A stretch of DNA of 64,000 nt from Stenogyne calaminthoides (lineage: Eukaryota > Streptophyta > Magnoliopsida > Lamiales > Lamiaceae): contig JBBCBC010000002.1 of the NCBI GenBank assembly GCA_037126765.1, forward strand, positions 49,666,889-49,730,888, read 5' to 3'. Below are positions 46,542 through 58,605 of this stretch, piece after piece (within the stretch, counting starts at the first letter, position 1; each line of letters opens with the position of its first letter). Below the pieces are notes generated by a model, which saw only the letters and a list, made by a program, of their open reading frames with translations, was not told the DNA's origin and searched no databases. The position numbers and the translations under genes were made by a program.

Positions 46542-48473
46542 TCATGGTTCATCCTTGATTGAAAGAAGAGGGGCTTTTGCACTAGTTGATTCAGAACTTT
46601 CGTCTATACTGTTCTCAGTCAGCTTGAATTCTTTCGCCTTTCCCCACATCACTGAGTAGAACCCAATAACGATGATAACGGACCCCATTAAACTGTAAAA
46701 AATCATATGATGAGAACATGAAAAAAAAGGAATGGTCCTGGTGGTGAAACTTCAAAGAAAGTGCATGCATCTTACCTTCCAAGATACAGTGTGTCGCCCA
46801 AAAAGGAAATACCGAGTACAACAGCTATCACAATGCTCAGAGGATGAAACATTGCAACAAAAAGTGGGCCCTTTCTGTGAAGGCACCATACATTTACACT
46901 CACCTGGAATGCAGAACCGAAAACTCCCTAGGAAAAAGCAGAAGAACTCTGAATTATATGCCAAATGTAACTGATTAGTCTTAGCTTCTAAGAGCAGGCG
47001 CATTCCAAACAAAAAAAAATTAAATGAGTAAGGTGGGAGATAAGTACATAGGAAAACTTGGAATCAAGGGAGTAAGAATCTAAAAAGAGAATAGAGCTGA
47101 AGTAATGCATTACTGGGAGCTTAGATAGGGTTAAGTTGAACTGGAATGGAATGAGTTAAATATCGTATTATAAGAACTGGTCTTTTGACATACCGAATAT
47201 AGAACAGCAATCAGTCTGATATTAGGTTGTAATGCCCAAACACTTGGATCCCGATCAGCAATCAATGATACTATCGTGGACAGAATGGCAGCAAAGAAGA
47301 CGTAAAAGAAGACTATAATCAGCTCCGCTGGGAATTTCCTAAGAATCAATGCCTGCAATAAAAATATGCTGAGGTATTATACATAAAAATCACGTGAAAA
47401 CCTTCAATTTTATCCAAAATCAGTTTTGTTTCTATCATTCTATCTTATTTTCTTATATCTCCCATTTTTGTCTTTTATAAAGTCGTACCTGAACAATAAT
47501 GTAGGCTGAAGCAACAACACAGTCTGCTGTAAGGAATAGTCCTCCAATTACCAAGTTCGATTGTGATAAACGAATATGACCATAGTGCAACTTATTAAAA
47601 GAAGATTGAAGTGCCAAGATTCCGGGGCCTTTGTATAAAGTTACAACAAAAGCACCAGATATTGACACTACGGTACCAATTGCTTTTGCCAGAAAAGTTG
47701 AACTTGAACAAGCTAGCTTTTCCATCCTAACAACACAACATCAACACTTCAGCAATCAAAAACCATTTATCAGAATAAGAACCACGATTAGATGAGAACT
47801 AAACCTGAATATGATGGCAAGTATAAAGGTAAATCCTGGAATGAGATTAAGCATTGCTGATGCAAATTCAGCAGAAGTGTAATTAATTCCAGTATAACCA
47901 GTAAGCTGTGCCAAACACCTACACAGTTATCACAAAAGCATAAAAACACAAAATCGCATTTGCATAGAATCCAATTAAAACCAACATGTAATCAAAAAAT
48001 GCAAGCAAAAACTCAGCACATCATCATTCTTCCCTTCTTCATTTTGTGGAACCAAGATTAAAATGAATCATAACATACATCAATTTCAGTATCATCATTG
48101 CAGTAAATGAATGAAGAACGTACCCAAGAACGCCTAATGAAAAAAACCCACAAATCAACGAGAAAGTGAGTGGAGGCCGAGTTGATGACCTGCATAATTC
48201 CCAATTTATGACCTAATTACATCAATTGATTACGTTTATAAAAAAAAAAACACCAATTGAAAAGAGTAGACAAGACAGATTTTGAGACCTGTGAAGGAGA
48301 AGAGATAAAGGGAGGAGAAGAAGGGCAGCAAGAGCGTTGGAATAAGCAACAAAAGTGTAATTAGTCATTCCAGTCGCCATGGCTTTCTTGCTGATTATAA
48401 TCAACCCTACTTGCGCTGTGGTGGAAAGCACCATCCCCAAATACGGCGTCGCACCATTCTCCAGCAGCCCCAT
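46542..48473 (-). CDS. WAT1-related (EamA/DMT) transporter, copy B
   Basis: Seven exons (48473-48289, 48189-48124, 47918-47805, 47726-47489, 47352-47194, 46927-46776, 46692-46542) keep phase and encode 354 residues. Ten helices in two EamA repeats are visible: YLGMVLSTTAQVGLIIISKK, NYTFVAYSNALAALLLLPLS, PPLTFSLICGFFSLGVLG, FASAMLNLIPGFTFILAIIF, AKAIGTVVSISGAFVVTLYK, the ELIIVFFYVFFAAILSTIVS helix, FHPLSIVIAVVLGISFLGDT and SVIIVIGFYSVMWGKAKE. The C-terminus is acidic and Ser-rich (ENSIDESSESTSAKAPLLS), with an APLL motif that could act in vacuolar sorting (inference). Sequence differs clearly from copy A, so the duplication is not recent. Confidence 0.9.
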
Positions 48474-50480
48474 CTCACCGCCCCCAAGAACTTCAACTGG
48501 GAAAGTGACTAGTGACTGGAAAAAGGTTTTCCATTTTTCCTATTTTAGATTTTATTGGCACAATGAACAAGGCCATGAATATGTGTTGGTTCTTAAGATG
48601 TTGTCGTTCACGAGTTTCTTTGTTGATAATTTTAGAGCAATTTAATTGACGCAATCTTTTTAATGTTGTTAATGAATTTGTTTTTTGATTCACAAATAAT
48701 GAAATATAAATAAAAATTGATTGCTCCCATTTTGGGGAGGAAAATGGAAAAAATACCAAAGATATGGTCTACTCCAAATGCAAAAAAATATCAAATTTAT
48801 TAAAAATTTTTTGATAAAAAATTTCCATGACGATAACGATTTATGAATATAGGAATTTTGGTATACTGAAAATCCTGTATTGAATTCATATGTATATATT
48901 TTAAAATAAATAATTATATTATATATATATATATATCGATTTGATCGAAACTAAAAAATATGTTTTCTAGTTCTCGAATAAAGGTCTCCACCATCATTTA
49001 ATTAGTTTTTTAATTAATTCAATCTTTTTCCAATATATATTCTATACTTTACCCAATTTTATTAATTATATTAATTTTTTTTTACTAGACATGGACTCAA
49101 CTAAAAATCGCAAACAAGTCCTTCAAATTCAAAACAAATGGTTCATGGTTTAGGGTTCATAGTTTAGGGTTTAGGTTTATATAATAAAAAAAAAAAATTA
49201 CGCGACTTACACAACCCGAACCCGGCAAGTGGTTAGGTTCTCACCGAATGGTTCATGGTTTAGGGTTCATAGTTTAGGGTTCAGTTTATATAATTAATTA
49301 GAAGATTGAATTAATTAAATAAATTATTAAATGATTGTCCATCGCAGAATTTGATCGCACTTAAAGGGTTCGAACCCGGAATTCCAATAAGGAACAAAAT
49401 CGAGTATATATATATATACACAAAAAGTCCAAATCCTAAACACATTTCATTTTTTATCTTATGCCGGCTTCTCCCTTCTCATCCTCATTTGAGCTTCTGC
49501 CGACCACCCGTGTTCCCCCACTCCCACTCGACTCACAACCTTTTTCCCACTGAAAGTTATAAGGCCTGATTTCGATGACCTTTATAACTTGTTCCATCTC
49601 TCTCCCATCTCACGCCACCCGTACCTCCATTTTCCAGTTTCTTCAACAATTAATAACTAACTTTCGCCAAATCCAAAATAATCCACCAAATGACCACTAG
49701 GCCAACTCTTGGCAGGCCACCCGCCTCTTTCTCACTCACATCTTTAGTAAAGTTAATACTACGCTTTTTTTCTTTTTTTTTTTTTTATGCAAGAATCAAA
49801 TTTGTTAAATTAGGAATTGTTGGGGGTGTTAATATCTTTGAGATTTTCAATCTTTGAAATAAAATAGATCGATATATGTATTGTCAAATTCAAAAACAAT
49901 TTTGTTTTGAATTGCATACCAATTTTTTTTTTTTTTTTTCAATTTTCTACAATGGTGCATGATTGAAGTAGAAGAATTCTCGAATGATGATTATCGTTCA
50001 ATATTGACATACCAAAATTTTTAGTTCAAAAAATATTTGAAATTTTGGAAGTATATTTGAATTTTATTATGATTAACGGTATGACTTTTTTTTCAGATCA
50101 AAATTTTTGTGAACAACGAAATTTTCCCATAAATAAATTGAATTTTTGGTATGCCAAAATTTCTTGTACCAATATTATGAAAAAAAAAATTTTCGTGTGG
50201 CACATTTATGAACCCTTACCCCCATTATTTAACCCACTTTACATCTGTATCTCATTGTTCATACTTTAACCAAGATAATGCATGGACAATCAATAATTTT
50301 AATGATTCACCCCTCAACGATACATCCATTACTATTATTCCCTAATATATTGCTACTAGTCTACTCAATTTTTTGGGCTTGGAATTGGAAAATTGAGAGA
50401 AATAAAGCCCAACTTTAGGCCCAATAGCTTACAATGGTCAAATAACAACGGCATCTAGACCAGAGGTCAACACTAGTAGG
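48474..50480. other. Repeat-containing spacer upstream of WAT1 copy B
   Basis: No supported gene. A direct duplication with telomere-like words lies at 49138-49300; several pure T runs and short CT-rich sequences follow. Open frames here are not supported. Confidence 0.4.
49138..49300 (+). repeat. 110-bp-spaced direct repeat with TTTAGGG words
   Basis: ATGGTTCATGGTTTAGGGTT plus CATAGTTTAGGGTT occurs at 49139 and again at 49249, followed both times by TTTATATAAT. TTTAGGG is the plant telomere unit, but only isolated units occur, so this is not a telomeric array. Confidence 0.75.
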
Positions 50481-50489
50481 CTTTATAAT

Positions 50490-51111
50490 GGGTCCAGTTA
50501 TTCGCACCCCCAATATTAATAGATACACCCAGTTTATATTTTAATAATTTTAATATAGTTATAAAAATACTATATTACCCCTAAACAATACTATTACTCA
50601 AATCAGCCCTCACCCACATCAACAACTTCCGGTGAAGGCGTTGCCACCACCCAACGCCGATATGAAAACTAAAGAAATCAAATTGCATATCAAATTAGAA
50701 GACAAATCTGAACATTTTTTGCCCAAAAATCATTACAGAAATAGCCCAAAACATTACCAAATTAGAACAATTAAAAAATATTATAGATCCAAAGTCCCAA
50801 ACAACATATCTGAAATTCAATGAACGGAAACTGTCATTCTTGACTATTCTGGTGAACTTCCGGCGCCGGCTGCGGATGTCAGCGCGGGGGCGGGCGACGA
50901 GAGACAGCACGAGCGGCGGCGGGCGGTGGGAGGCTGCTCCAGTCAACGCTGCAAAAACGAAATGAGGAAGAAGAAGATTTCTAGATTCCTTTTGGAGATG
51001 GGTAAAAATGATAGTTTGAGGGATGTGAACTAATCTGTGTACTGAAAAATAAGTGGGTGAAGTAATAGATAGGTGCATCTATCAATAATGTGGGTGTGAA
51101 TAACCGGACCC
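50490..51111. mobile_element. Mutator-like (MULE) non-autonomous element, 622 bp, 9-bp TSD
   Basis: The left end GGGTCCAGTTATTCGCACCC and the reverse-complemented right end GGGTCCGGTTATTCACACCC match over about 42 bases (continuing ATTRATAGATRCACC). Flanking 9-bp direct repeats CTTTATAAT lie at 50481-50489 and 51112-51120. A 9-bp duplication is diagnostic of Mutator elements. The interior holds a GC-rich stretch (50855-50945), unlike its AT-rich surroundings, that may be captured host sequence. A 127-codon minus-strand frame crosses the element but has no recognisable domain. Confidence 0.85.
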
Positions 51112-51120
51112 CTTTATAAT

Positions 51121-51937
51121 ATCAGGAAAGCCCATAACAAAATGAAACTAAAAAAGTTTTCCTAGTTCTCGAATAAAGGTGTATTTTAAACTTGGGTTTA
51201 GGGTTTAGAAAAGTTTTTTTTTTTCAAAAAAGCTAACTTCTTTGAAAAAAAAATACATGATTCTAGACTATTCACTAAAAATTGCAAACACGTCCTAAAT
51301 AAAAAAAAAGGCATAGGTATCTCGTATCACTTAAAACGATTCATTTCCTTATATTTAAATAAATAAATAAATGTGCAGTACAATCTTATATGATATAGTT
51401 TTGTAACAATTCTAGCGCATATCATATGTAAAAAAAATTGACTAATAATAATCAGTTAATTCATCAGATTATTGGATATTGGATAACGTCTCCAAGTAGT
51501 ATTGCAGAGAGACATGAATGATATGGAAAAACAGAAGAACGATGATTAGTTAGTTGACGAAGGATATTTGAATACTGGGTCAATGACACAAATAGATTAA
51601 TTACCTATTGGTAGCAATATCTTGTACCAATAATTAACAAGCAAATGTTCGTGTGGCACATTTAATAAACAAAATTATAATCATTATTAAATGAGTTGTA
51701 ATGTTGTGAAATTTGTTTACCGTGAAACTGGTTCATTTTTTACAGATATGACTCTTTAAATTTTTTGTAATATAAGTCACACCATTCAGTTATTATTAAT
51801 AATATCTCTCAGCTATAATATAAGTTACACCCTTCAATGTTATCTTTATAGTAAAAACTCACATTTTTTGTTATCACAATTAATTAATAGTATCCTTTAA
51901 TAATATAATTCACACTCCTTAACCAGTTGCACATTTT
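51121..51937. other. AT-rich spacer
   Basis: Nothing recognised, apart from short sequences similar to those near 49 kb (AGTTCTCGAATAAAGG occurs near 48970 and 51165). Confidence 0.4.
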
Positions 51938-52235
51938 TTTTTTATTGGAAAAAGAAATTTTATTAATCAAAGAATAGCAGAGCATAAGAGATACCCTTAA
52001 CACACAACAATAAATTAGCAGTCCTAACACTAATCTAGGATTTGACAATCAATCCTCAAAAGAAAAATAGTTTCGAATAATATTTTTAAAATAAAATCAA
52101 CTCCAAAGTCTAGCTTTTCAACTTTTCAACAATTTTGTCAACTGAAAATGGGGCACCTTCAAAAATCACGACATTTCTTTCCTTCCATATTAGCCAAACA
52201 ATACCTTGCATTATTGTTGATACTTGTTCACTAGA
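51938..52235 (-). mobile_element. 3'-terminal fragment of a LINE
   Basis: Minus-strand translation gives VWLIWKERNVVIFEGAPFSV and DKIVEKLKS then a stop, the conserved end of the zinc-knuckle/C-terminal region of plant LINE ORF2. The left edge on the plus strand is a T run (51938-51949), the complement of a poly(A) tail. Severely 5'-truncated; no target-site duplication was fixed. Confidence 0.6.
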
Positions 52236-54924
52236 TTTTCCCCTGTATGTTAGGATTTCATATCTCGTGGACTCTACCATAGTGTATATTGTATGTATAT
52301 TGTTTATACAGATATACGTGTATATATATAATTAATATATTGCTACTAGTTTATGGTTTTATTTTTAAGGGAAAATATAATTTTATTTTTATATTTTGTT
52401 AATTGTACACAAACTTATAAAGGACTACAGCCACTAAGGTTTTTTTTATCAGAAAAAAAAACTGTATATATAAAATTTGAGTATAAGGGTACTCAACCCT
52501 TACCATGCTAGTACCTCTGTCACTAAATAATCACTTATTATAATACTGTTATACTTATATATGCAAATGATTGATACATATTATATTCAACAAATTCCAG
52601 CAAGCTGTATTACTAATATATATATATAGATTCAACCATCGGATTGTGTTGAATATATTTCTTATCTATCTTGACTTCCCATACATGATATTATGTATAA
52701 GCTAATGTATAATATTGAAATATAGGTCCACCTAATAGAAAAACGTACCCAACACATAATGCAACTATAACTAAACTGCCTATATATATATGATATTGCT
52801 TGATCGAACCATAAAGATTCTTTAAATTAATATTACAAAATAATTATCTCGATCTATTATTTCCCTCTTATGAGATAAATTAATTATCTATCCATAACTT
52901 ACATATTGTGTTGTTATCCCTTTTCGAAAAATAAAAGAACTCATCATTTATTTTAGGATATTTCACGATTGTTTTCCATCCTCCACTAAAATGTAGTAAC
53001 TTTTTTTAAAAAAGTATTTACAAAATTGTGGTATATATGTATGTTATTATGAAATTTGTCGTCATGTCCACCGCTATATATATGCATTAAACTGTTCACG
53101 AGGTGTGTGCTGTGGTATCATTAATTATGATATGATAGCTAGAACATGCACGCATGGTTTCATTACTTTCTTATTCTTCATATTAATATTAATATTATTA
53201 TAACTTCTTCTTGTCTACGTACAATATTAATAGTATACTTTTTCTCTTCATTTATTGCGTGTCTTTCTCTCAATGTGTCTACTTTTAGTCTACCCACTCG
53301 TGTATATATGGTGGTTAAATACATATGCAATGTCACTTACAAATACTAATATCTAGCTAGGTTTGGTATCGGTAATTCTAGCATAAACGTGAGAGTCTAT
53401 TAATTAAAAAAAAATGGTACAAATACTAATTAATATTAAGATAAAATTAGAATTGGCTTGACTCAACTTATCTATAACATATTTCGTCATACATAAATCG
53501 CAATGAAGAGTCACATGGGATCAGGTTGGAATGTCCTAGAAACTGTAGAAAACAAAGTAGGGGGCCTTGTCTATTTTTCTCTTTTCTTCACTCCACCATT
53601 AGGTCTATTTACACATGCGTATGATCATATAATTATCTTCTCATCAATCTATTTCCGAATTGCGTACGCTTGTAAATTAACCATTTCCGATCATGCATTA
53701 TATATATAACCACCTTAATTTAATTACAAAAAACCATGTTTAATTTAAAGCATTTAATTCATAACAGTCTGCGTCTGTTAACTGGATAAGATTGGTTATT
53801 TTGATCCCATTTTTTTTTTTTTTTTTATCTTGTGACTATAAACTCCTCATTATATATTATATTAATGACAACAATTTAGAATTGGTGGAAACGGATTTCA
53901 ATTCAATTTGTTTTTACCAGTTTTTTAACGGGCCCAACTTAATCCGGGACCCAAATATAACATAATTTCAAGAGATTCACCCATGGGATCAGGTTTAGGA
54001 AATTTCCTTTAGGATGTAAGTTTAGGGTTCATAATTCAAATTAAAATTGAATTGAATCAGAAAATGTCATGCGGGATTTCCTAAAATTTGTATGAGAAGT
54101 TTCATACATTAGATAGGTTCCATCACATTTATATTATATGTTCTGTGATGAGTTTATAAATCAAATTAATTAGCAATTTCGGCCGGCATGTATATAATTA
54201 AATCCAACTTTCTCTTAATTCACTAACCCTTCCAATATTTTTTGAGATATTTTAGTTTTGATGGAGAAAGAAGATCGATCCCTTTCAGTTGAGTTGTCAT
54301 AAACTTTGCATTAATTAATTTGGAATATAATGTGATGATGGGTTTCAATTTTCAAATAATACCCAAAACTTATTGCAGAAAAGGGTCGAGCCGGGATTGT
54401 GATGTTGAGAATTTCCAAGAGTGGGAAACTAACATCCTTGTCAGATCCTTACAATAAATATATGATTGGTTAATAAAAAAAATTTATCCGAAAAAATTTT
54501 AATTTTATCGAGTTTTGAATTGGTGAAGAAAGAAGATTAATTGGTTAATCCCTTTCAGTTTCATGGTGTCATAAACTTAATGCATTAATTTAAGGTTCAA
54601 TATTTAATGTTTATGATGATTTCATTTTCAAATAATTTTATAAATTTATTGCAGAAAAATTTTTTCACATCCTAAATATATATACATATATATCTTAATA
54701 TAAATAAACAGAGAGAGGAAAAATGATAAAAACGACAAAAGGGCTCATTAACTGAAACAGCTCAAATGTTCAAAAAGTCACTGAACCATATTTTGATAAG
54801 CCCACATGCCCACTGGGCCCCACACCCTCGCTCGATACTACTCATTTATTTATACCTCTCATTTTCTATGCATCATCACAGATTAAATTACACCCTCATA
54901 TTTTATTTAATTTTGTGTAGAATT
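52236..54924. other. Long AT-rich spacer and upstream region of the bHLH gene
   Basis: No supported gene in the first 2 kb. A diverged duplication about 260-270 bases apart occurs at 54253-54380 and 54512-54660 (shared GAAAGAAGAT, CCCTTTCAGTT, GTCATAAACTT, TTCAAATAAT, TTATTGCAGAAAA). It lies within 700 bases of the bHLH start. Confidence 0.4.
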
Positions 54925-55149
54925 ATGGGATGCAATGAAGGAAAAAACACCAAGATTTCAAGAAGAAAACGTGGTAAGAAAATGGCAGTTTTTTCTGTTG
55001 AAATGAAAGTTAAAAAGTTGGAGAAAATCATACCTGGAGGAGAAGGCTTGAATCCAGACAGCCTTTTGCTTAGGACAGCAGATTATATAATGCTTCTCAA
55101 AATGCAGATTCATGTTTTGCAAGCTCTTAACGATTTACATCTTTCATAA
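54925..55149 (+). CDS. Small atypical bHLH transcription regulator
   Basis: A 74-residue protein MGCNEGKNTKISRRKRGKKM followed by VEMKVKKLEKIIPGGEGLNP, then LLLRTADYIMLLKMQIHVLQ and a short tail. The basic stretch lacks the His-Glu-Arg DNA-contact pattern; the helix-loop-helix with K-LE-IIPGG-----LLLRTADYI--L--QI--L matches the plant atypical HLH group (PAR/IBH/UPBEAT-like), which bind other bHLH proteins or non-canonical sites. The frame is open upstream to 54766, but the ATG at 54925, directly after a possible acceptor TTTGTGTAG, gives the expected family start. Single exon. The precise subgroup is uncertain. Confidence 0.72.
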   Translation: MGCNEGKNTKISRRKRGKKMAVFSVEMKVKKLEKIIPGGEGLNPDSLLLRTADYIMLLKMQIHVLQALNDLHLS

Positions 55150-57676
55150 ATTGGCTTCTTTTTTCATGCAGCCCCCTTTTATTCACTTTTTTATTTTTGT
55201 ATTTTTGGGACTTTAAAATTTAAGTCAAGTCATTGCATTGATCATGGAGATGTTTGCTTTGGAGGGGATCGCAAGAACCCTTTACTGCTTTTTTCATTTT
55301 TATATATAACAGAATTAATTATGGCATATAGAGATTTTTTTCTATGTGATATTTAATTGATGCTACATTCTGCGAAATTAAGGTTGTTTATCCCGTCTTT
55401 AAGATTATTACTTATGTAATCTGACTTAATTTATGTTGAAATAGAACACGTTGCATAAATTAATTTAGTGTAAATGTTAGTTATGAATATGATATGATGG
55501 CCTCGTGACTCCAAAGTTAACAAGGAACCTGATTTTGCAATTTGTTTTATATTATTATGCTGGTGAAAATTTTGACCTTTGTTCTTTCAAATAACGAGTG
55601 TAATTTTAGATTTAGGATCGAAGTAATGAAGTTCCAGATTATTTTTGAACTTAACAGGACAATTAATTAAGTTTGAAGTTATTATATCAACATTTTTTAC
55701 TTATTAAAATGAAAACAAGAAGAAGAAAATCTGATTAATTTTTTAAAAAAAAAATGAATTCAAGGAGATTGCTCAAACGTTGGGCCGCCAAGATGGTTGC
55801 ACAATACATTAATTTATGGGCCAATTGTGAATTGGGTCCAGTACTCAAAATCTGGAAAGCCCAATTGCCAAGTAGTGTCTAAACAAATGTTCCGACATAA
55901 CTATTTTTACTTGCGACTCTTTTTATCTCTATCGAATTTATGCGATTCTTTAACTTGTTATGGGCCTGATCCTAGGATTATCAACTCTATAGAATTCCAT
56001 AATCCTTTACTTGTTGAAGACTTTAATTCACACATTTTAATTTTTATCTTAGTCAATATTTCCTTTTTTCCTTACGAAACGAAAAAATGAAATTAGATAG
56101 TCATATGATCTTAACGTGTAGGAGCACGTATCTTTTTAAGGTTCTCAAACTGAATGTTGCAATACTTTTTTGATAGACAAAAATAAATTATCTTCGACTC
56201 TTGTTTAAATCATATTTTTAATTCAAGGAAACAATTTCAAAATATACTCTATCTGTCCCACAAAAATAGTCATGTTTAAAATTTTACATAAATTAATAAA
56301 ATACTTATTTATTGTGTATAAATTCTGAATTTTACTTATAAAGTTTTTGATATATCTTTATATATTAAATATAAAAACAATAACTAGAGCACAAAGTGGA
56401 ATATTAAATAAGGATATTTTAAATAATTTTATATATTATAAATATAAAATTAAATATAATTTTGAACAAACTGAAGTATTTTTATGGAATGGGTGGAATA
56501 AAATTATTTGCAACTTCAGTGACCAAAAAGCAAATTTCAGTGTCATAAATTTTGATGCGGAAGTTTCAGTGTGTGCGTGTGAGCGCCCATAAAAGCAGGC
56601 AGCCTCCTAGTTTTTAGTGTAAATTCTTCTTGCGCCCATTGGGCCTTGAAACACCTGCTTTTCAATAGCATCTAATCCAAGACCATAATGGTTCGTTTTT
56701 AAATTTACTTATTATCTCCAAAAAAAATTTTAAAACATTACCTTAATCTCAAATGTTCATTTGTTTTAAAATTTAAAAGTAAGGATTTTTGAAATCTTAT
56801 TAATACTACTTTTTCATTTCATCACCTTAAATCCGTTCTTTTTTTATTCTTTCAATATATTCACATCATCTATTTTTTTATTCTTCCAATATAATTAAAA
56901 TAATATAATAATATCACATCAATCAATTTTTTCATCATTTATCCCTGTTTAAAATTCATGGGGAAGAAATTAGAAACCTTAACTATTTATCAAGATTTTA
57001 AAATTTAAAGATTTTTAAAGTTGTTTTTTTTATTGGCCTCTCTTTTTAAATGTAATCCCAAATCAAACCTATCCTAAATTACATAAATCTTTTTCTAGAT
57101 TTATCAAATTACCCAAGAATATACAATCTCGTAATATATTATCAAACAGTAGTACTTTCTTTTTCCTTTTTTGACAAATCGTTAAAATCTTGACTTATTA
57201 TGTCTTCCATTTATTTGTCTCGATGGAATATCTCGTTTTTTTCTCACTTCTCGATTAATTAAATTAATTCTTTTTATTATCAATAATATTTAGTACTAAT
57301 ATTTAAAATTACGAATATTTCTTAATAATTTGGAAAAATATTGATGTATATTTTTATTTTATTTTTTTTACCCAATTTTAATAACAAATTCAACACAAAT
57401 CTCCCCATTGCCACACTCTTTTTTATGGAATTAAATCCCCCCCTCTCTTATCTCTCTCTCTTTGCTGACCAGACCAAACTCTTCTCCATGGTCGTCATTT
57501 TGAAGCAATGTCTCTTTCTACACCAGAAAATCCGCTAAAGATTTGATCTTTCTTCTTCCCACAACTCACCTAGTAAGTATCGCTCACTCACACTATCACC
57601 CTCACTTTCTTGAAAATAAAAATGCAATCTTGATTCACATCTTTCCAAACTGGTTCCCAAAAAAAAAAAAAAAAAG
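55150..57676. other. Spacer with a Stowaway element; ATL promoter and leader
   Basis: No supported gene. A Stowaway-like element lies at 56247-56498. The 57440-57676 stretch is CT-rich (CTCTCTTATCTCTCTCTC, then a pure A run directly before the ATG) and is probably the ATL leader. Confidence 0.4.
56247..56498. mobile_element. Stowaway-like MITE (252 bp, TA target site)
   Basis: The left end CTCTATCTGTCCCACAAAAA follows TA; the reverse complement of the right end is TTCCACCCATTCCATAAAAA and is followed by TA. Size and ends match the element at 30799-31048 in type, though the sequences are different families. Confidence 0.6.
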
Positions 57677-58605
57677 ATGTCTTGGATTCAATCAACATTT
57701 GGGACCAAAATCAGCCCCATAATCCTCTTCATCATAGTAGTACTAGCCGTAGTGTTCTTCATAGCAGCCCTTTTCCATCTTCTCATCAAATTTCTCCTGA
57801 AACAGAGATCTCCCCAGCCCCACTCTGAAATGTCAACATCCGGCCCTTTTCAGAGGCAATTGCAGCAGCTTTTTCGGTTACATGATTCTGGTTTGGATCA
57901 ATCGCAAATTGATGGTCTCCCTGTTTTTCTTTACAAGGATGTGATGGGGTTAAAGGAGCCCTTTGATTGTGCTGTTTGTTTGTGTGAATTTTCAGAAATG
58001 GATAAACTGAGATTGTTGCCACTTTGTAGCCATGCTTTTCATATTGAGTGTATTGACACATGGTTGTTGTCTAATTCGTCTTGCCCTCTTTGTAGAGGCG
58101 TAATTCTGTCTCATGGGGTTTCGTTTGAGAATCCTGTTTTTTACTTTGGTGATTCTGAAGATAAGGAAATTGGGGATGGGGGTTTTGTTGATGGGGGAAA
58201 TGAGAGTTCTGTGGTTAATGAGAAGAGGGTTTTTTCAGTGAGGCTTGGGAAGTATAGGAGTGGTGGTAATAATGGTGGAAATAATATCCCGAAAGTGAAA
58301 AAATGGAATCCTCGTAGTAATCTATCAATCTTGATTGTAGGAGGTGTTATTCAATGGGGTCTTTTCAGTATGTGGTTGCTGATTCAGAATTGCAAGTTGC
58401 ATTGTTTCCCAGTAGGAGAGGGAGAGGAGGGCAAATTGGGAATTTCACAAGTGGAGATGGTGGTGGTGATGAGAAGAGAATTAGCAGTAGGGTTAAAGGT
58501 GAGAGCTTTTCTGTTTCCAAGATTTGGATGTGGTCCAAGAAAGGTAAATCTCCTAGTTCAATTAGTACAAACTATTCTAATGCTATTAATGTAGGATTAT
58601 CATGA
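57677..58605 (+). CDS. ATL-type RING-H2 E3 ubiquitin ligase with apparent frameshift
   Basis: Intronless, as ATL genes are. An N-terminal membrane helix (IILFIIVVLAVVFFIAALFH, residues about 14-33) precedes the GLD motif region (DSGLDQSQIDGLPVF) and a RING-H2 domain with all ligands: CAVCLCEF, LPLCSHAFHIECIDTWL, CPLCRG (residues about 98-140). This is a membrane-bound E3 ligase. In the original frame the protein loses family similarity after NPRSNLS (about 58320) and ends at 58594. In the +1-shifted frame the expected ATL tail continues: NLDCRRCYSMGSFQYVVADS and ELQVALFPSRRGRG, ending at 58605. A single missing base near 58318-58321 explains both. Whether it is a real mutation or an assembly error is open. 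Confidence 0.85.

Noticed and set aside
49138..49300. Interstitial telomere array
   Set aside because: Only isolated TTTAGGG units occur, inside a longer duplicated segment, not a tandem array.
50695..51078. 127-codon minus-strand open frame
   Set aside because: It runs into the inverted repeat of a MULE and shows no recognisable domain; treated as part of the element.
53146..53709. Two open frames of 67-68 codons
   Set aside because: AT-rich, no motif, no splice context and no compositional contrast with the spacer.
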